Source: Dyadobacter jiangsuensis (GTDB lineage: Bacteria; Bacteroidota; Bacteroidia; Cytophagales; Spirosomataceae). From it: 64,000 nt of DNA. Shown here piece after piece: positions 8,582-17,121 of the stretch. The stretch is taken from NCBI RefSeq assembly GCF_003014695.1, contig NZ_PYAS01000002.1, positions 372,001 to 436,000 of the forward strand, given 5' to 3'. Position numbers and translations under genes: made by a program. The notes under the pieces were generated by a model. The model was not told where the DNA came from. It made no database searches and was given only the letters and a program-made list of their open reading frames with translations. Position 1 is the stretch's first letter. Every line of letters begins with the position of its first letter.

Positions 8582-9373
8582 CTAAAATCCAATTGAATTG
8601 CCGCCGTCCACGGGCAGCGTAACACCGGTAATGAATTTTGCGGCTTCCGAGGCTAGGAATACGGCAGCCCATCCGATGTCGTCAGGCTTGCCCCAGGTGC
8701 CCATGGGCGTGCGGTCCATCGCTTTATCACGTCGTGAAGGATCACCATTCATGGCGGTGAGCATCATCGGCGTTTCAATGAAACCGGGCGCGATAGCGTT
8801 TACACGCACATTATAGGGCGAAAATTCGGTAGTCAATGCCTTTACCATCCCCCCCACGGCGGATTTTGATGCCGTGTAAGCTACTACGCGGTCGATACCA
8901 TACAATGCGGCCATGGAAGTGATCATCAGGATCGATCCTCGCTTGCGTGCCACCATACGTTTGCCGCATTCGCGGGTGATCGAGAATACAGCGTGGAGGT
9001 TGGTCTGGATAACGCGGTCGAAATCCTCGTCGGAGACTTCCACAGCATGTTTTTTCATATTAATACCCGCATTGTTGACCAGAATGTCGATTTCCCCCAC
9101 TTCCGTTTCGATAGTCTCGATCAATGCTGGCAGCGATTTCAGATCGGTAATGTCATTCACAAAATAGCGTGCACTCGTGCCAAGCTTTGGTAATGCTTCT
9201 TTTAAAACATCCTCGCGCCTGCCTGTGATCACGAGCTGCGCGCCCGCCTGCGCGAGGCATTGGGCGATGTAAAAGCCGATGCCGCTCCCTCCGCCGGTTA
9301 CGAGTGCGATTTTGCCTTCCAGGGAGAAGGCATTCAGTGATGGTACTGTTTCGATTTGATTTGGAATGGACAT
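8582..9373 (-). CDS. SDR oxidoreductase, probable D-mannonate oxidoreductase (UxuB role)
   Basis: A 263-residue short-chain dehydrogenase. The ATG at 9373 is chosen because it leaves a 25-base gap after uxuA; the longer frame would overlap it. The cofactor motif TGGGSGIG is at 26-33, NNAGIN in the middle, the catalytic YTASK at about 170, and the C-terminus is LPVDGGNS. In Bacillus and many Bacteroidota, fructuronate reduction to mannonate is done by an SDR encoded next to uxuA, not by the E. coli-type UxuB. The adjacency here argues for that reaction: fructuronate + NADH gives D-mannonate. A gluconate 5-dehydrogenase-like activity cannot be excluded. Confidence 0.82.
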   Translation of the reverse strand: MSIPNQIETVPSLNAFSLEGKIALVTGGGSGIGFYIAQCLAQAGAQLVITGRREDVLKEALPKLGTSARYFVNDITDLKSLPALIETIETEVGEIDILVNNAGINMKKHAVEVSDEDFDRVIQTNLHAVFSITRECGKRMVARKRGSILMITSMAALYGIDRVVAYTASKSAVGGMVKALTTEFSPYNVRVNAIAPGFIETPMMLTAMNGDPSRRDKAMDRTPMGTWGKPDDIGWAAVFLASEAAKFITGVTLPVDGGNSIGF

Positions 9374-9398
9374 TATTTTAAAATCTATAAAACCTTGA

Positions 9399-10610
9399 TT
9401 AAAACTCCCGGACTGACCGTGCAATGCTCATTTCGAGCCCCCGCAGCTCAGCCAGCGCTTTGAGCCGACCGATCATGGAATAGCCGGGATACGTCTTTTT
9501 GTGCAGATCGTCCAGCATTTGAAATCCGTGGTCGGGGCGCATAGGCAACAGACTGTCGGTATAATGCGCTGCTTCGCGGCGCAATTCCTCCTGATGCAAT
9601 GCCTTAACGACCTCGTACATATCCACATCGCCATCCAGATGCGGCGCTTCGTGGAAATTACGGTTATCGTCGGCCTCCCTTTTGGTTGTTCTGAGATGGA
9701 CGAAATGGATGCGGTCACCTAGTCTTCGGATGATGCCCGGAAGGTCATTGTCTGGCCTTACACCTAACGAACCGGTGCAGAAAGTGATGCCGTTGGCGCG
9801 TATATCACACGCATTCATCAGTTGCATGAAATCGGCTTCCGTACTCACAACCCGAGGCAGGCCAAGCAATGGACGCGGCGGGTCGTCGGGATGGATGCAG
9901 AGATTAATACCCAATTCCTGAGCAACCGGTGCCACCTGGCGGATAAAGTAATAAAGGTTCTCGCGCAACTCCTGATCTCCGATGGTTGCATACGCATTGA
10001 GCAGCTCCTGGAAATTGGCGAGTTCGAATGCCTCTTCCGAGCCCGGCAGGCCTAATAAAACGGTGTTTGTCAATCCCTGAATATCGGCGGACGGCATGCT
10101 TTGCAATTTGAGCCTTGCCGATTCACGCACTTGCTCGTCGTAATCCGCCTCTGCGCCCGGGCGTTGGAGGATGTAGAGGTCGAATAGCGCAAAGTCCTCC
10201 CATACGAACCGCAGCGTTTTATGGCCTTCGGGGAAGGTGTAAGTAAGGTCGGTCCGCGACCAGTCGAGTACCGGCATGAAATTGTAGCACACCGTCCGGA
10301 TTCCCTCCGTGGCCAGATTGCGCAACGACTCTTTGTAGTTTTCGATGTATTGCTCGCGCGATGGCAGTCCTTTCTTAATATGCTCGTGTACCGGAAGGCT
10401 CTCTACTACCAGCCATTTCAGGGTTGAATACCGTTCATTGCCGGCTTCAACCAGCGAGATCCTTTCCCGGATCGCGTCTTTTGTCCAGACATCACCAACC
10501 GGTATTTGATGCAGCGCAGTGACGACGCCCGTGCATCCGGCCTGACGGATATCCATCAGCGAAACCGGGTCATTCGGGCCGAACCAGCGCATTGTTTGAA
10601 TCATAGCCAA
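9399..10610 (-). CDS. uxuA: Mannonate dehydratase
   Basis: Converts D-mannonate to 2-keto-3-deoxygluconate in hexuronate (glucuronate/galacturonate) catabolism, in the cytoplasm. The 403 residues are close to the usual length of about 394. The start reads MRWFGPNDPVSLMDIRQAG, nearly the E. coli UxuA opening, and is followed by GVVTALHQIPVG. Metal-site phrases CIHPDDPP, FCTGSLGVRP and MRPDHGFQML are all present. First gene of the minus-strand operon and divergent from the LacI regulator, with a LacI-type operator in the 163-base gap. No kdgK, kdgA or uxaC is seen nearby, so the rest of the pathway must be elsewhere. Confidence 0.95.
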   Translation of the reverse strand: MAMIQTMRWFGPNDPVSLMDIRQAGCTGVVTALHQIPVGDVWTKDAIRERISLVEAGNERYSTLKWLVVESLPVHEHIKKGLPSREQYIENYKESLRNLATEGIRTVCYNFMPVLDWSRTDLTYTFPEGHKTLRFVWEDFALFDLYILQRPGAEADYDEQVRESARLKLQSMPSADIQGLTNTVLLGLPGSEEAFELANFQELLNAYATIGDQELRENLYYFIRQVAPVAQELGINLCIHPDDPPRPLLGLPRVVSTEADFMQLMNACDIRANGITFCTGSLGVRPDNDLPGIIRRLGDRIHFVHLRTTKREADDNRNFHEAPHLDGDVDMYEVVKALHQEELRREAAHYTDSLLPMRPDHGFQMLDDLHKKTYPGYSMIGRLKALAELRGLEMSIARSVREF

Positions 10611-10647
10611 TTGAAATTTTTATAAAAATATAAATATTATCTTGTAT

Positions 10648-10661
10648 TGTAACCGATTGCA
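10648..10661. promoter_or_regulatory. LacI-family operator between uxuA and its regulator
   Basis: TGTAACCGATTGCA is a palindrome when C/T and A/G pairs are allowed, with the central CG typical of LacI-family operators. It lies in the divergent gap, 38 bases from the uxuA start and about 110 from the regulator ATG. It could therefore control uxuA directly and the regulator itself. Confidence 0.65.
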
Positions 10662-10773
10662 TTAACTTGCCGTAAATTTTGGCAGCAGGGATTCCTGTCC
10701 AAAAAAGCCGTTAAGTTTAAAGCATACACAACAGACGGTTAATGCCCCTGTGATCCCCTACAAGAAAAGAATA

Positions 10774-11802
10774 ATGGAAAAGGAAATTACCATTTACGAC
10801 CTCGCAAAAATACTCGCATTGTCGCCGGCAACCGTGAGCCGGGCATTAAACGACCATCCTGCGATTAACGCGAAAACCAAGGTGCTCATTGCGGAGAAGG
10901 CCGCCGAACTCGGGTATCGTTCCAACACATTTGCGAGCCACCTGCGGACGCGCAAAACCAATACGCTTGGAGTAATTGTGCCAAGGCTGAATAGTAATTT
11001 CATGTCGACCGTGCTGGCCGGAATGGAGGAGGTTGCCAATAATTTCGGCTATAACTTGTTGATAAATCAGTCATTAGAGTCTGAGTTGAAGGAGCGGTCT
11101 AATGCTAAAACTATGTTTAACAGCCGTGTGGACGGTCTGCTGGTTTCCGTCGCCTACGATACCGATTCGTTTGAACATTTCTCCACGTTCATCACCCGCA
11201 ATATTCCAGTGCTGTTCTTCGACCGCATTATGAGCCATCCACAATGCGGCGCGGTGATCATTGATAACGAGCAGGCCGGTTACGATGCAACACGCCATTT
11301 GCTGGATCAGGGCTGCCGCAGGATCATGCACGTCACAGGCGACCTGCGGAGAAATGTGTATGCCGACCGACTGGAAGGTTTTAAGCGAGCGATAGCTGGA
11401 CAAAATCTGCCGTTGGATAATCGCCTGATTTTGTCGACTGATCTCAGCCAGGAAGCGGGAAGGATAATTGCCGACCAAATAGATCAAATGGTAGAAAAGC
11501 CCGATGGCCTATTCATTGCCAATGACCTCTGTGCGGCGATCTGCATGCAAGCTTTGAAGGACAAGGGATACGCAATACCGGAAGATATTGCGATTGTGGG
11601 TTTCAATAATGACCCGGTTTCGCAAGTAGTATCGCCTCAGCTCACCACCGTTTTTTATCCGGGTTATCAGATGGGAAAGACGGCGATGACTACGATGATC
11701 GGCCAACTAAATGGAACGAAACTGATAGACAATTCAGAACCAATTATCCTACGCTCGGAACTGATTATCCGAAGGTCGTCGATTCGATTGGAGAAGTCGT
11801 AA
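10774..11802 (+). CDS. LacI-family transcriptional regulator of the uxu operon
   Basis: A 342-residue repressor. The ATG at 10774 is preferred over the GTG at 10750 because it places the LacI helix-turn-helix at the N-terminus: ITIYDLAKILALSPATVSRALNDHP. The hinge and periplasmic-binding-like core follow (TLGVIVPRLNSNFMSTVLAG, VDGLLVSVA, DRIMSHPQCGAVIIDNEQAG, AIVGFNNDPVSQVVSPQLTT). It is divergent from uxuA, with a LacI-type operator between them. By analogy with UxuR/KdgR-like LacI proteins, the effector would be a hexuronate intermediate; this is inference. Confidence 0.92.
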   Translation: MEKEITIYDLAKILALSPATVSRALNDHPAINAKTKVLIAEKAAELGYRSNTFASHLRTRKTNTLGVIVPRLNSNFMSTVLAGMEEVANNFGYNLLINQSLESELKERSNAKTMFNSRVDGLLVSVAYDTDSFEHFSTFITRNIPVLFFDRIMSHPQCGAVIIDNEQAGYDATRHLLDQGCRRIMHVTGDLRRNVYADRLEGFKRAIAGQNLPLDNRLILSTDLSQEAGRIIADQIDQMVEKPDGLFIANDLCAAICMQALKDKGYAIPEDIAIVGFNNDPVSQVVSPQLTTVFYPGYQMGKTAMTTMIGQLNGTKLIDNSEPIILRSELIIRRSSIRLEKS

Positions 11803-11873
11803 ATTGCATTACATTCAACGTTTGCCAATCGCATTCTACTGTAATTCACTATTTTTGAAAACAAAGCAGAAAT

Positions 11874-12443
11874 ATGGAAGCTGTGGCTGAAAGACTCTAT
11901 TCCCTGGAAGAATACTTCGCCTTTTGTGAAACTCACGAAGGCCGGTTTGAATTCGTCAACGGAGAAATCGTCGAGATGGCAGGAGAAACAACTACTTCCA
12001 ATAGGATTGCTGGGAATATTCATCGTTATCTTTCAAAAATTTTGGAAGATGGCCCATACGAGTTCTATCAAAACGCTGTGAAATTGCGTGTCGCGGAAAA
12101 GACTTTTCGCATTCCCGATTTCTTAATTTGTGAAGAAAAGGGTGACGCCATAAAGTACACGGCCCTTCCCCTTTTGATCGTTGAAGTCTTGTCGGAAAGC
12201 ACTGCCAAAGTTGATCACGGTGAAAAACTCTGGGAGTATTCACTTATCCCATCGCTTCAATACTATCTTATTGTCGAGCAAGCCAGATGTAACGTGGTAG
12301 TTTATATCCGCGAAGGCGAACGCTGGTATGTAGAGGCTTACGGTAAATTGGAAGATGTAATCAAACTCGGCTATTTAAATGCCGAGCTTCCGCTTTCAGC
12401 TGTCTATAAAAAGGTCGTTTTCTCGGATGCGACTTCGTCTTAG
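11874..12443 (+). CDS. Uma2-family (DUF820) endonuclease-fold protein
   Basis: A 189-residue protein of the Uma2/DUF820 family, a PD-(D/E)xK nuclease fold very abundant in cyanobacteria and present in Cytophagales. The opening YSLEEYFAFCETHEGRFEFVNGEIVEM and the core RIPDFLIC...LPLLIVEVLS...KLWEYSLIPSLQYYLIVEQ are diagnostic; D and E of the catalytic motif are kept. Biological role unknown; many copies lie near mobile or defence genes, but none is seen here. A TATTTTTG box at 11850-11857 could be its -7 element, though no -33 is at the right distance. Its stop overlaps by four bases the stop of the convergent DUF3748 gene. Confidence 0.88.
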   Translation: MEAVAERLYSLEEYFAFCETHEGRFEFVNGEIVEMAGETTTSNRIAGNIHRYLSKILEDGPYEFYQNAVKLRVAEKTFRIPDFLICEEKGDAIKYTALPLLIVEVLSESTAKVDHGEKLWEYSLIPSLQYYLIVEQARCNVVVYIREGERWYVEAYGKLEDVIKLGYLNAELPLSAVYKKVVFSDATSS

Positions 12444-13816
12444 TGTTTTTCGAAATTTAGCACAAACACCTGCTGAACACCCTTTCCGGCATCATTCTTC
12501 ATCAGGCGGTTAAATGCAAGCACCTTACCATCCGTCGACCAGACCAGGTTACTCGCAGCAGATTGCGATGGCTCGGTCAATAGCTGGATCCTCTCTTTAA
12601 AAGGCGCGTTGCCTACCTCGCAAAGCACGATACTCCCTTCATAAACATAAGTAACATGCTTCCCATCCGGATGCCAGCGAAGGTTGCCGGCGATGTCGGA
12701 AGTATACTCGGTGATTTGGCGTGCTTTACCGCCATTGGGAGAAATAGTGAAAATCTGGCTGACGCCGTTCGCATCTTTGGCCAGAAATGCGAGTTGACTG
12801 CCGTCCGACGAAGAACGGACGATGCCGGAGCAGCCGGGATGGCTACTGTCGGCGGTAAAAGTCAAACGACGCTGAACGGCTCCCTTCGGAGGCATCGGAA
12901 AATCCGTATTAGTTCCTTCCAATGGCCCTAGCGGCCCGGGTTGGGTAATGTCTTCGGGAATATCTACGATGAAAACTTCGGGTACATCGTGGCCGTTTTT
13001 GTCTTTCACAGTGCCAAGAAATACCCGTGCAATCTGGCGTGTGCCATTCTGTGCGGTATATCCATTCGTACCCACCCAGCTGTCGCTGGCGGCATGGCTG
13101 ATTTCATCACTTCCCGGAGCAGGATTTGGGACAACCCGCACTACCAATGCACTGAACCATTCTCCGGAGACATTCTCATCATTTTTATCGACTCTGACGG
13201 CTCTTCCTTTTTTAGAAACACCGATGGTCCGCAGATTACGTTTCTCGCCAGTTGAGTCTTCCAAAGCTTTCAGGATGGCATCGTTATAGGTGAATCCGAT
13301 CCACTGACCGTCACTGCTCCACTCGTGCCGGTGCGTGCCCCCGCGTAGCGCGCCGGGCGTGAACGGGGGCGTTACGTCACGCGCATCCATGTATACGGGC
13401 ACGTTCGGACGGTCGTCGTGGATGATTACGCCCGTGCGGCGCCATTGCTGGTAGGGGTTCTCTTTGGTGCTGGTAGAAAGGCCGTGAATAAATACAACGG
13501 CGTTTTCTTTGGAGCTGTAACTCACAGCGCCGGCACCCGGGCCCCAGGCAGCATTGCCTTTTATGTCAAAAAGGACTTGTTTCTCTCCCGTTTCAATGTT
13601 CACACGCTCAATCCGTGCTGATTCCGCGATACCGCCGTCATCGGTTCTGGTATCATATACGAGCCATTTTCCATCGGGTGAAAAGTTGTCGTTATTATCC
13701 AGGTCGTGGTGGTAGGTCAGGTCGTGCGTGATCTGTTTTTCTGCGGTATCTGTCTGGCAGGATTGCATGCTCAAAAATGTTAGGAACGTTAAAACCGGGA
13801 TAGAAACAAGTCTCAT
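12440..13816 (-). CDS. DUF3748 (YidR-like) beta-propeller lipoprotein
   Basis: A 458-residue lipoprotein: signal peptide with MQSC lipobox, then TolB/PD40-like propeller blades (NFSPDGKWLVYDTR, HRHEWSSDGQWIGFTYND, LRWHPDGKHVTYVYEG, NLVWSTDGKVLAFNRLM). The stretch RDVTPPFTPGALRGGTHRHEW and the PGSDEI...SWVG phrase match the E. coli YidR/DUF3748 family, which has no known function. Here it is last in the five-gene operon, eight bases after the propeller-toroid gene. A sensor or sugar-binding role at the cell surface is possible, but not shown by sequence. No catalytic motif is visible. Confidence 0.82.
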   Translation of the reverse strand: MRLVSIPVLTFLTFLSMQSCQTDTAEKQITHDLTYHHDLDNNDNFSPDGKWLVYDTRTDDGGIAESARIERVNIETGEKQVLFDIKGNAAWGPGAGAVSYSSKENAVVFIHGLSTSTKENPYQQWRRTGVIIHDDRPNVPVYMDARDVTPPFTPGALRGGTHRHEWSSDGQWIGFTYNDAILKALEDSTGEKRNLRTIGVSKKGRAVRVDKNDENVSGEWFSALVVRVVPNPAPGSDEISHAASDSWVGTNGYTAQNGTRQIARVFLGTVKDKNGHDVPEVFIVDIPEDITQPGPLGPLEGTNTDFPMPPKGAVQRRLTFTADSSHPGCSGIVRSSSDGSQLAFLAKDANGVSQIFTISPNGGKARQITEYTSDIAGNLRWHPDGKHVTYVYEGSIVLCEVGNAPFKERIQLLTEPSQSAASNLVWSTDGKVLAFNRLMKNDAGKGVQQVFVLNFEKH

Positions 13817-13824
13817 GGGTAAAT

Positions 13825-16044
13825 CTACTTTTGGGGGCCGGTAATAATGCCGAGGTAACGGCCCATCCAGTAGGGAAGGAGCCAGATATCGCCCGCGCTA
13901 TGCTCGCCCGAACCATTGCCGCCGCTCCGGTCGAGGCTGAACATATTGCCATTATGCCGTTGAATAGGGCGTTCATCAGGCGGCAATACCTCCTTCGTGG
14001 TCTGTTTGCGGAAATTCGGTTCCAGCTTTTCGATGTCCTTGCGGTGGCTGTTCTTGATCACCCAGTCGATCAGGTCCATCGGATGCTCCTGCAAATACCA
14101 TACAGATTCATTCAAGTCAAAATCTTTGGTACCTGTTATTGCTGTAAAGATATTCCAGGCGCCCTCCTTCTCCGGGCGCTCCGCTTGCCAGTGGTCGATG
14201 ATCTGCTTCTTGTAGCTGGCTTTAAGCGTATCGTTGAAAGCATAGCGGTAAAGTCCCCAATAGCCGAGGAAATACATTTCATCGTCGGAGTGGTTCCAGC
14301 CATCGGACATGTGTTTCGCGTGTTCGTCGGCATCCGCAGGGGCCATCCCGATTATGCTCATAGACCGCATCATATTCTCGTAATAGCCGTGTTTGTTCAT
14401 CAACTCGAATGCTTTTGCCTTGTATTTCTCCTTTTTGGTGAAATGGTAGGCGGTTTGCAGCATGGCTATAATGTTGGAGGAGTTCAGCTTGCGGTCGCCG
14501 ACATTAGTAGGGAAAGCATTCACATAGTCAGGATGCCATTTGCCCCACATAGTAGGTTTGCCGTCGAAATCGATGAGGTACATATTGTTTTTGACAATAT
14601 GCGACATGAGCGTATCGATGAGCATAATGGCCTGTTTCTTGATTTTCGGGTCATCGATCAACTCTGCTGCCGCGCCGAATGCGAAAATATGGCCGATCAC
14701 TTCGTCGCTGCTGGTTGTCGATTTCCAATCCCATTCCTTTTCAGGAGAATGCTGCCAGCGTTCAACATCGTGCAACTCATTGATATGACCCGCACGTTCA
14801 TAGGAGCGAGCCGGAAATCCTGCCACGGGGTTCACTGTGTACAAGCGCTCCATGGCATCCATCGATTCGCGGCAGTTTTGCAATGCATCGGGATCTTTGG
14901 TGGCCGCATACCGGAAAATCTGGCCGCCGAGGTACATCGATGTCCAAAGTCCGTCATTATCTGAATCTTCGGTATAGCCGGTTGACAAATCGCCGTGATT
15001 CAGTCCGGTCAGCTGCGAATTAAAACCATTGCGGATGTGGCGCAGCCGCACTTGTTGGTCAAACAGTTTAGCCTTTTCTTCCAAGGTCATGGATTTGAAC
15101 TGGATTTGTCCCAAACCTTTTGTAGTCAAAACCAGTACCGAATTTTTAGGCCCTTTTTCAATATCCAAAACAGTGTTGCCGGGGAGCCAGCGTTCTCCGA
15201 AATAATAGTCAAACTTGCCATCGGCACGCAATGCAAATGCGCCCATATCGGAGCCGAACCATACTTTGCCATCTACCTCTTTTACAGCGGTGATATTGGA
15301 TGCAGGTAGTTTGCGCTGAATGTCGAAGAGCGTTTTTCCACTCGTAATATCCACCACAAGATAACCGTCATTGGTGCCGATATAAATTTTTGTTTCTTTC
15401 GAAGCCAGGCTGAATGCTGTAAAATTGGATCCGGTAAGCACTTTCGTCAGCTTTTTGTCCTGAACACCCAGTTTATAAAGCGATTTGCTCCCCAGAATCC
15501 AGAACTGGTTTGCATTACCCTGAAACGCTAATCCAATCACAGCATCGTCGGCCAACTTGCCATTCCAGAGGCTTTTCGAGTCTTTGATCAATTCGAGCGA
15601 GGCGCCATCGGAAACGAGGAAGGTAAAATCCTTGCCGCCTGCGAGCAAGCTGGCCTTTGGAAGGTTATGTTTTGAAAACAGCGTTCCGGCCCAGGCATTG
15701 CTGAATACCACCTGGTCGGTGAGGTACACGAGCTGATTTTCGTAAGAAACGAGATTACTGATGTTCTTGTCCTTCATGTACCGGTAATTCCGGTCGGGAA
15801 CTACTTTGCCAGGGTACAGAAACTGTCCGGCAGCAGTGTGCCGAAGCCCTTCTTTGGCGAGCATCTGGATAATGCCGTTGCGGTCGGCCGCCACCTGTTG
15901 GAGGGAACTCTGGGTGGTATCCGCGTAATATTTGATACTTAAATCCTGCAAATAGGGCTTGTCCTTGTGCACAGGTTGTACCTGCGCACGCGGGGAAGTC
16001 ACGCCCGTGAGTAATAGGAGGGATAATAAAAAGTGCTTTTGCAT
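13825..16044 (-). CDS. Secreted propeller-toroid protein A (unknown catalytic domain)
   Basis: A 739-residue protein with signal peptide (LLLLTGVTSPRAQ). Residues about 30-340 are a two-component-regulator-type beta-propeller (KIYIGTNDGYLVVD, KVWFGSDMGAFALR). The rest is helix-rich and looks like an alpha/alpha toroid. It shares with the protein at 17122-19365 the signatures DNDGLWTSMYL, FRYAATKDP, TTSSDEVIGHIFAF, PMDLIDW and a final WLLPYWMGRYLGII. The toroid type suggests a glycosidase or lyase-like enzyme on a surface or periplasmic glycan, but I recognise no assigned family. It lies 13 bases after the ChbG-like deacetylase gene and 8 bases before the DUF3748 gene, so it is probably co-transcribed. 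Confidence 0.75.
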   Translation of the reverse strand: MQKHFLLSLLLLTGVTSPRAQVQPVHKDKPYLQDLSIKYYADTTQSSLQQVAADRNGIIQMLAKEGLRHTAAGQFLYPGKVVPDRNYRYMKDKNISNLVSYENQLVYLTDQVVFSNAWAGTLFSKHNLPKASLLAGGKDFTFLVSDGASLELIKDSKSLWNGKLADDAVIGLAFQGNANQFWILGSKSLYKLGVQDKKLTKVLTGSNFTAFSLASKETKIYIGTNDGYLVVDITSGKTLFDIQRKLPASNITAVKEVDGKVWFGSDMGAFALRADGKFDYYFGERWLPGNTVLDIEKGPKNSVLVLTTKGLGQIQFKSMTLEEKAKLFDQQVRLRHIRNGFNSQLTGLNHGDLSTGYTEDSDNDGLWTSMYLGGQIFRYAATKDPDALQNCRESMDAMERLYTVNPVAGFPARSYERAGHINELHDVERWQHSPEKEWDWKSTTSSDEVIGHIFAFGAAAELIDDPKIKKQAIMLIDTLMSHIVKNNMYLIDFDGKPTMWGKWHPDYVNAFPTNVGDRKLNSSNIIAMLQTAYHFTKKEKYKAKAFELMNKHGYYENMMRSMSIIGMAPADADEHAKHMSDGWNHSDDEMYFLGYWGLYRYAFNDTLKASYKKQIIDHWQAERPEKEGAWNIFTAITGTKDFDLNESVWYLQEHPMDLIDWVIKNSHRKDIEKLEPNFRKQTTKEVLPPDERPIQRHNGNMFSLDRSGGNGSGEHSAGDIWLLPYWMGRYLGIITGPQK

Positions 16045-16057
16045 TGTATTGAGTTGG

Positions 16058-17107
16058 TTATTTAACTTTTTTCCTTCTTTCCATCATCTCTCTCCAGGTG
16101 GTGAGGATAATGCCTTCCGACTGGATGAACTTTTTCAGGTCGGGATCGAGCATCGAGCGCATATCGGCATACCGCGAACCGCCCGAGGCGCTGATGTATT
16201 TGAAATCGTCGGTGATGTCGCTGCTGTGGACGATCATCATCGCCACGCCGGGTTGCATTTTGCGAATCGTTTCGATGAACATTTGGGCTTTGTATTTACC
16301 CCATTGTTCGGGAGTCACATCGCTGCCCTCCGGTTTCCAGTCGCCGCTGATCGTGTGCAGGTCGTCGAGTATTGGCAAACCCGCTGCCCATATTTTCTGC
16401 CCGAATTCTGCCGAGCGTTTCGTGATCTCGGGTTCGGGAAGCTGCATTCCTTCTTTCCATTTGCCCTCGGCTTTCAGCTTTTTGACCAATGGATTGTTCA
16501 GGCATTCTTTCAAAAGCTGGTTATTCCCGCCGGGGAACATCACCGGAATGCCAAATTCTGCCCCGACTTTAATGTATCGTTCCAGGTAGGGAATATGCGC
16601 GAACAGCGTACCCATATGCGAATCCATATGGGTGGGTTTCAATCCTAGTTTCAATGCCCGGCTCAGTTGTGCGCGTATTTCCTGCTCCACCACGTCCGGG
16701 CTGGCGTGTTTGATCACGTCTTCCACTTCGTGCCACATGCAGCCCTCATCATCCACGAGCCCATCCGAATGCAGAATGCCGTTCAGCGGTGGCCAGCGGT
16801 AGTCCTGCCATTCCGAAGTGAGAGTTAAATGCAGGCCCGCATCCATGCCGGGGTTCGCAGCGGCGAATTTGGCAAAACTGGCCGCCCACGGGCAAGGCAT
16901 CATAATGCTGCACGAGGTAGCAATACCGTTTTGTATGGACTTCTTAGCTCCTTCATTCGAGTAATGCGACATTCCCGCGTCGTCGACGTGGAAGATGATG
17001 ACCTTCGCGCCTTTCGGCCAGCCGAGCTTTTCGGCGTAGGTCTGTTGTGCTGTTGCTTCTTGCATGACCAGTAATAGCAGGTTGATAAGCAAAAGATAGG
17101 TCTTCAT
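16058..17107 (-). CDS. ChbG/HpnK (YdjC) family carbohydrate deacetylase, secreted
   Basis: A 349-residue protein; the ATG at 17107 is chosen because it opens a signal peptide (MKTYLLLINLLLLVMQEATAQ) and avoids overlap with the gene upstream. The YdjC-family metal site is visible: VIIFHVDDAGMS (the DD pair), AGLHLTLTSEW, and THMDSHMGTLF. Members remove acetyl groups from amino sugars or oligosaccharides (ChbG acts on chitobiose). Here the enzyme is exported, unlike cytoplasmic ChbG, and sits between the two propeller-toroid genes. Together they may act on an acetylated glycan in the periplasm. Gaps of 14 and 13 bases to the neighbours support one operon. Confidence 0.85.
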   Translation of the reverse strand: MKTYLLLINLLLLVMQEATAQQTYAEKLGWPKGAKVIIFHVDDAGMSHYSNEGAKKSIQNGIATSCSIMMPCPWAASFAKFAAANPGMDAGLHLTLTSEWQDYRWPPLNGILHSDGLVDDEGCMWHEVEDVIKHASPDVVEQEIRAQLSRALKLGLKPTHMDSHMGTLFAHIPYLERYIKVGAEFGIPVMFPGGNNQLLKECLNNPLVKKLKAEGKWKEGMQLPEPEITKRSAEFGQKIWAAGLPILDDLHTISGDWKPEGSDVTPEQWGKYKAQMFIETIRKMQPGVAMMIVHSSDITDDFKYISASGGSRYADMRSMLDPDLKKFIQSEGIILTTWREMMERRKKVK

Positions 17108-17121
17108 ATCGAATGTTGTTG

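Noticed and set aside
13831..14964. 377-codon plus-strand open frame
   Set aside because: Antisense to propeller-toroid protein A; no recognisable domain, and the minus strand fits the operon's spacing and motifs.
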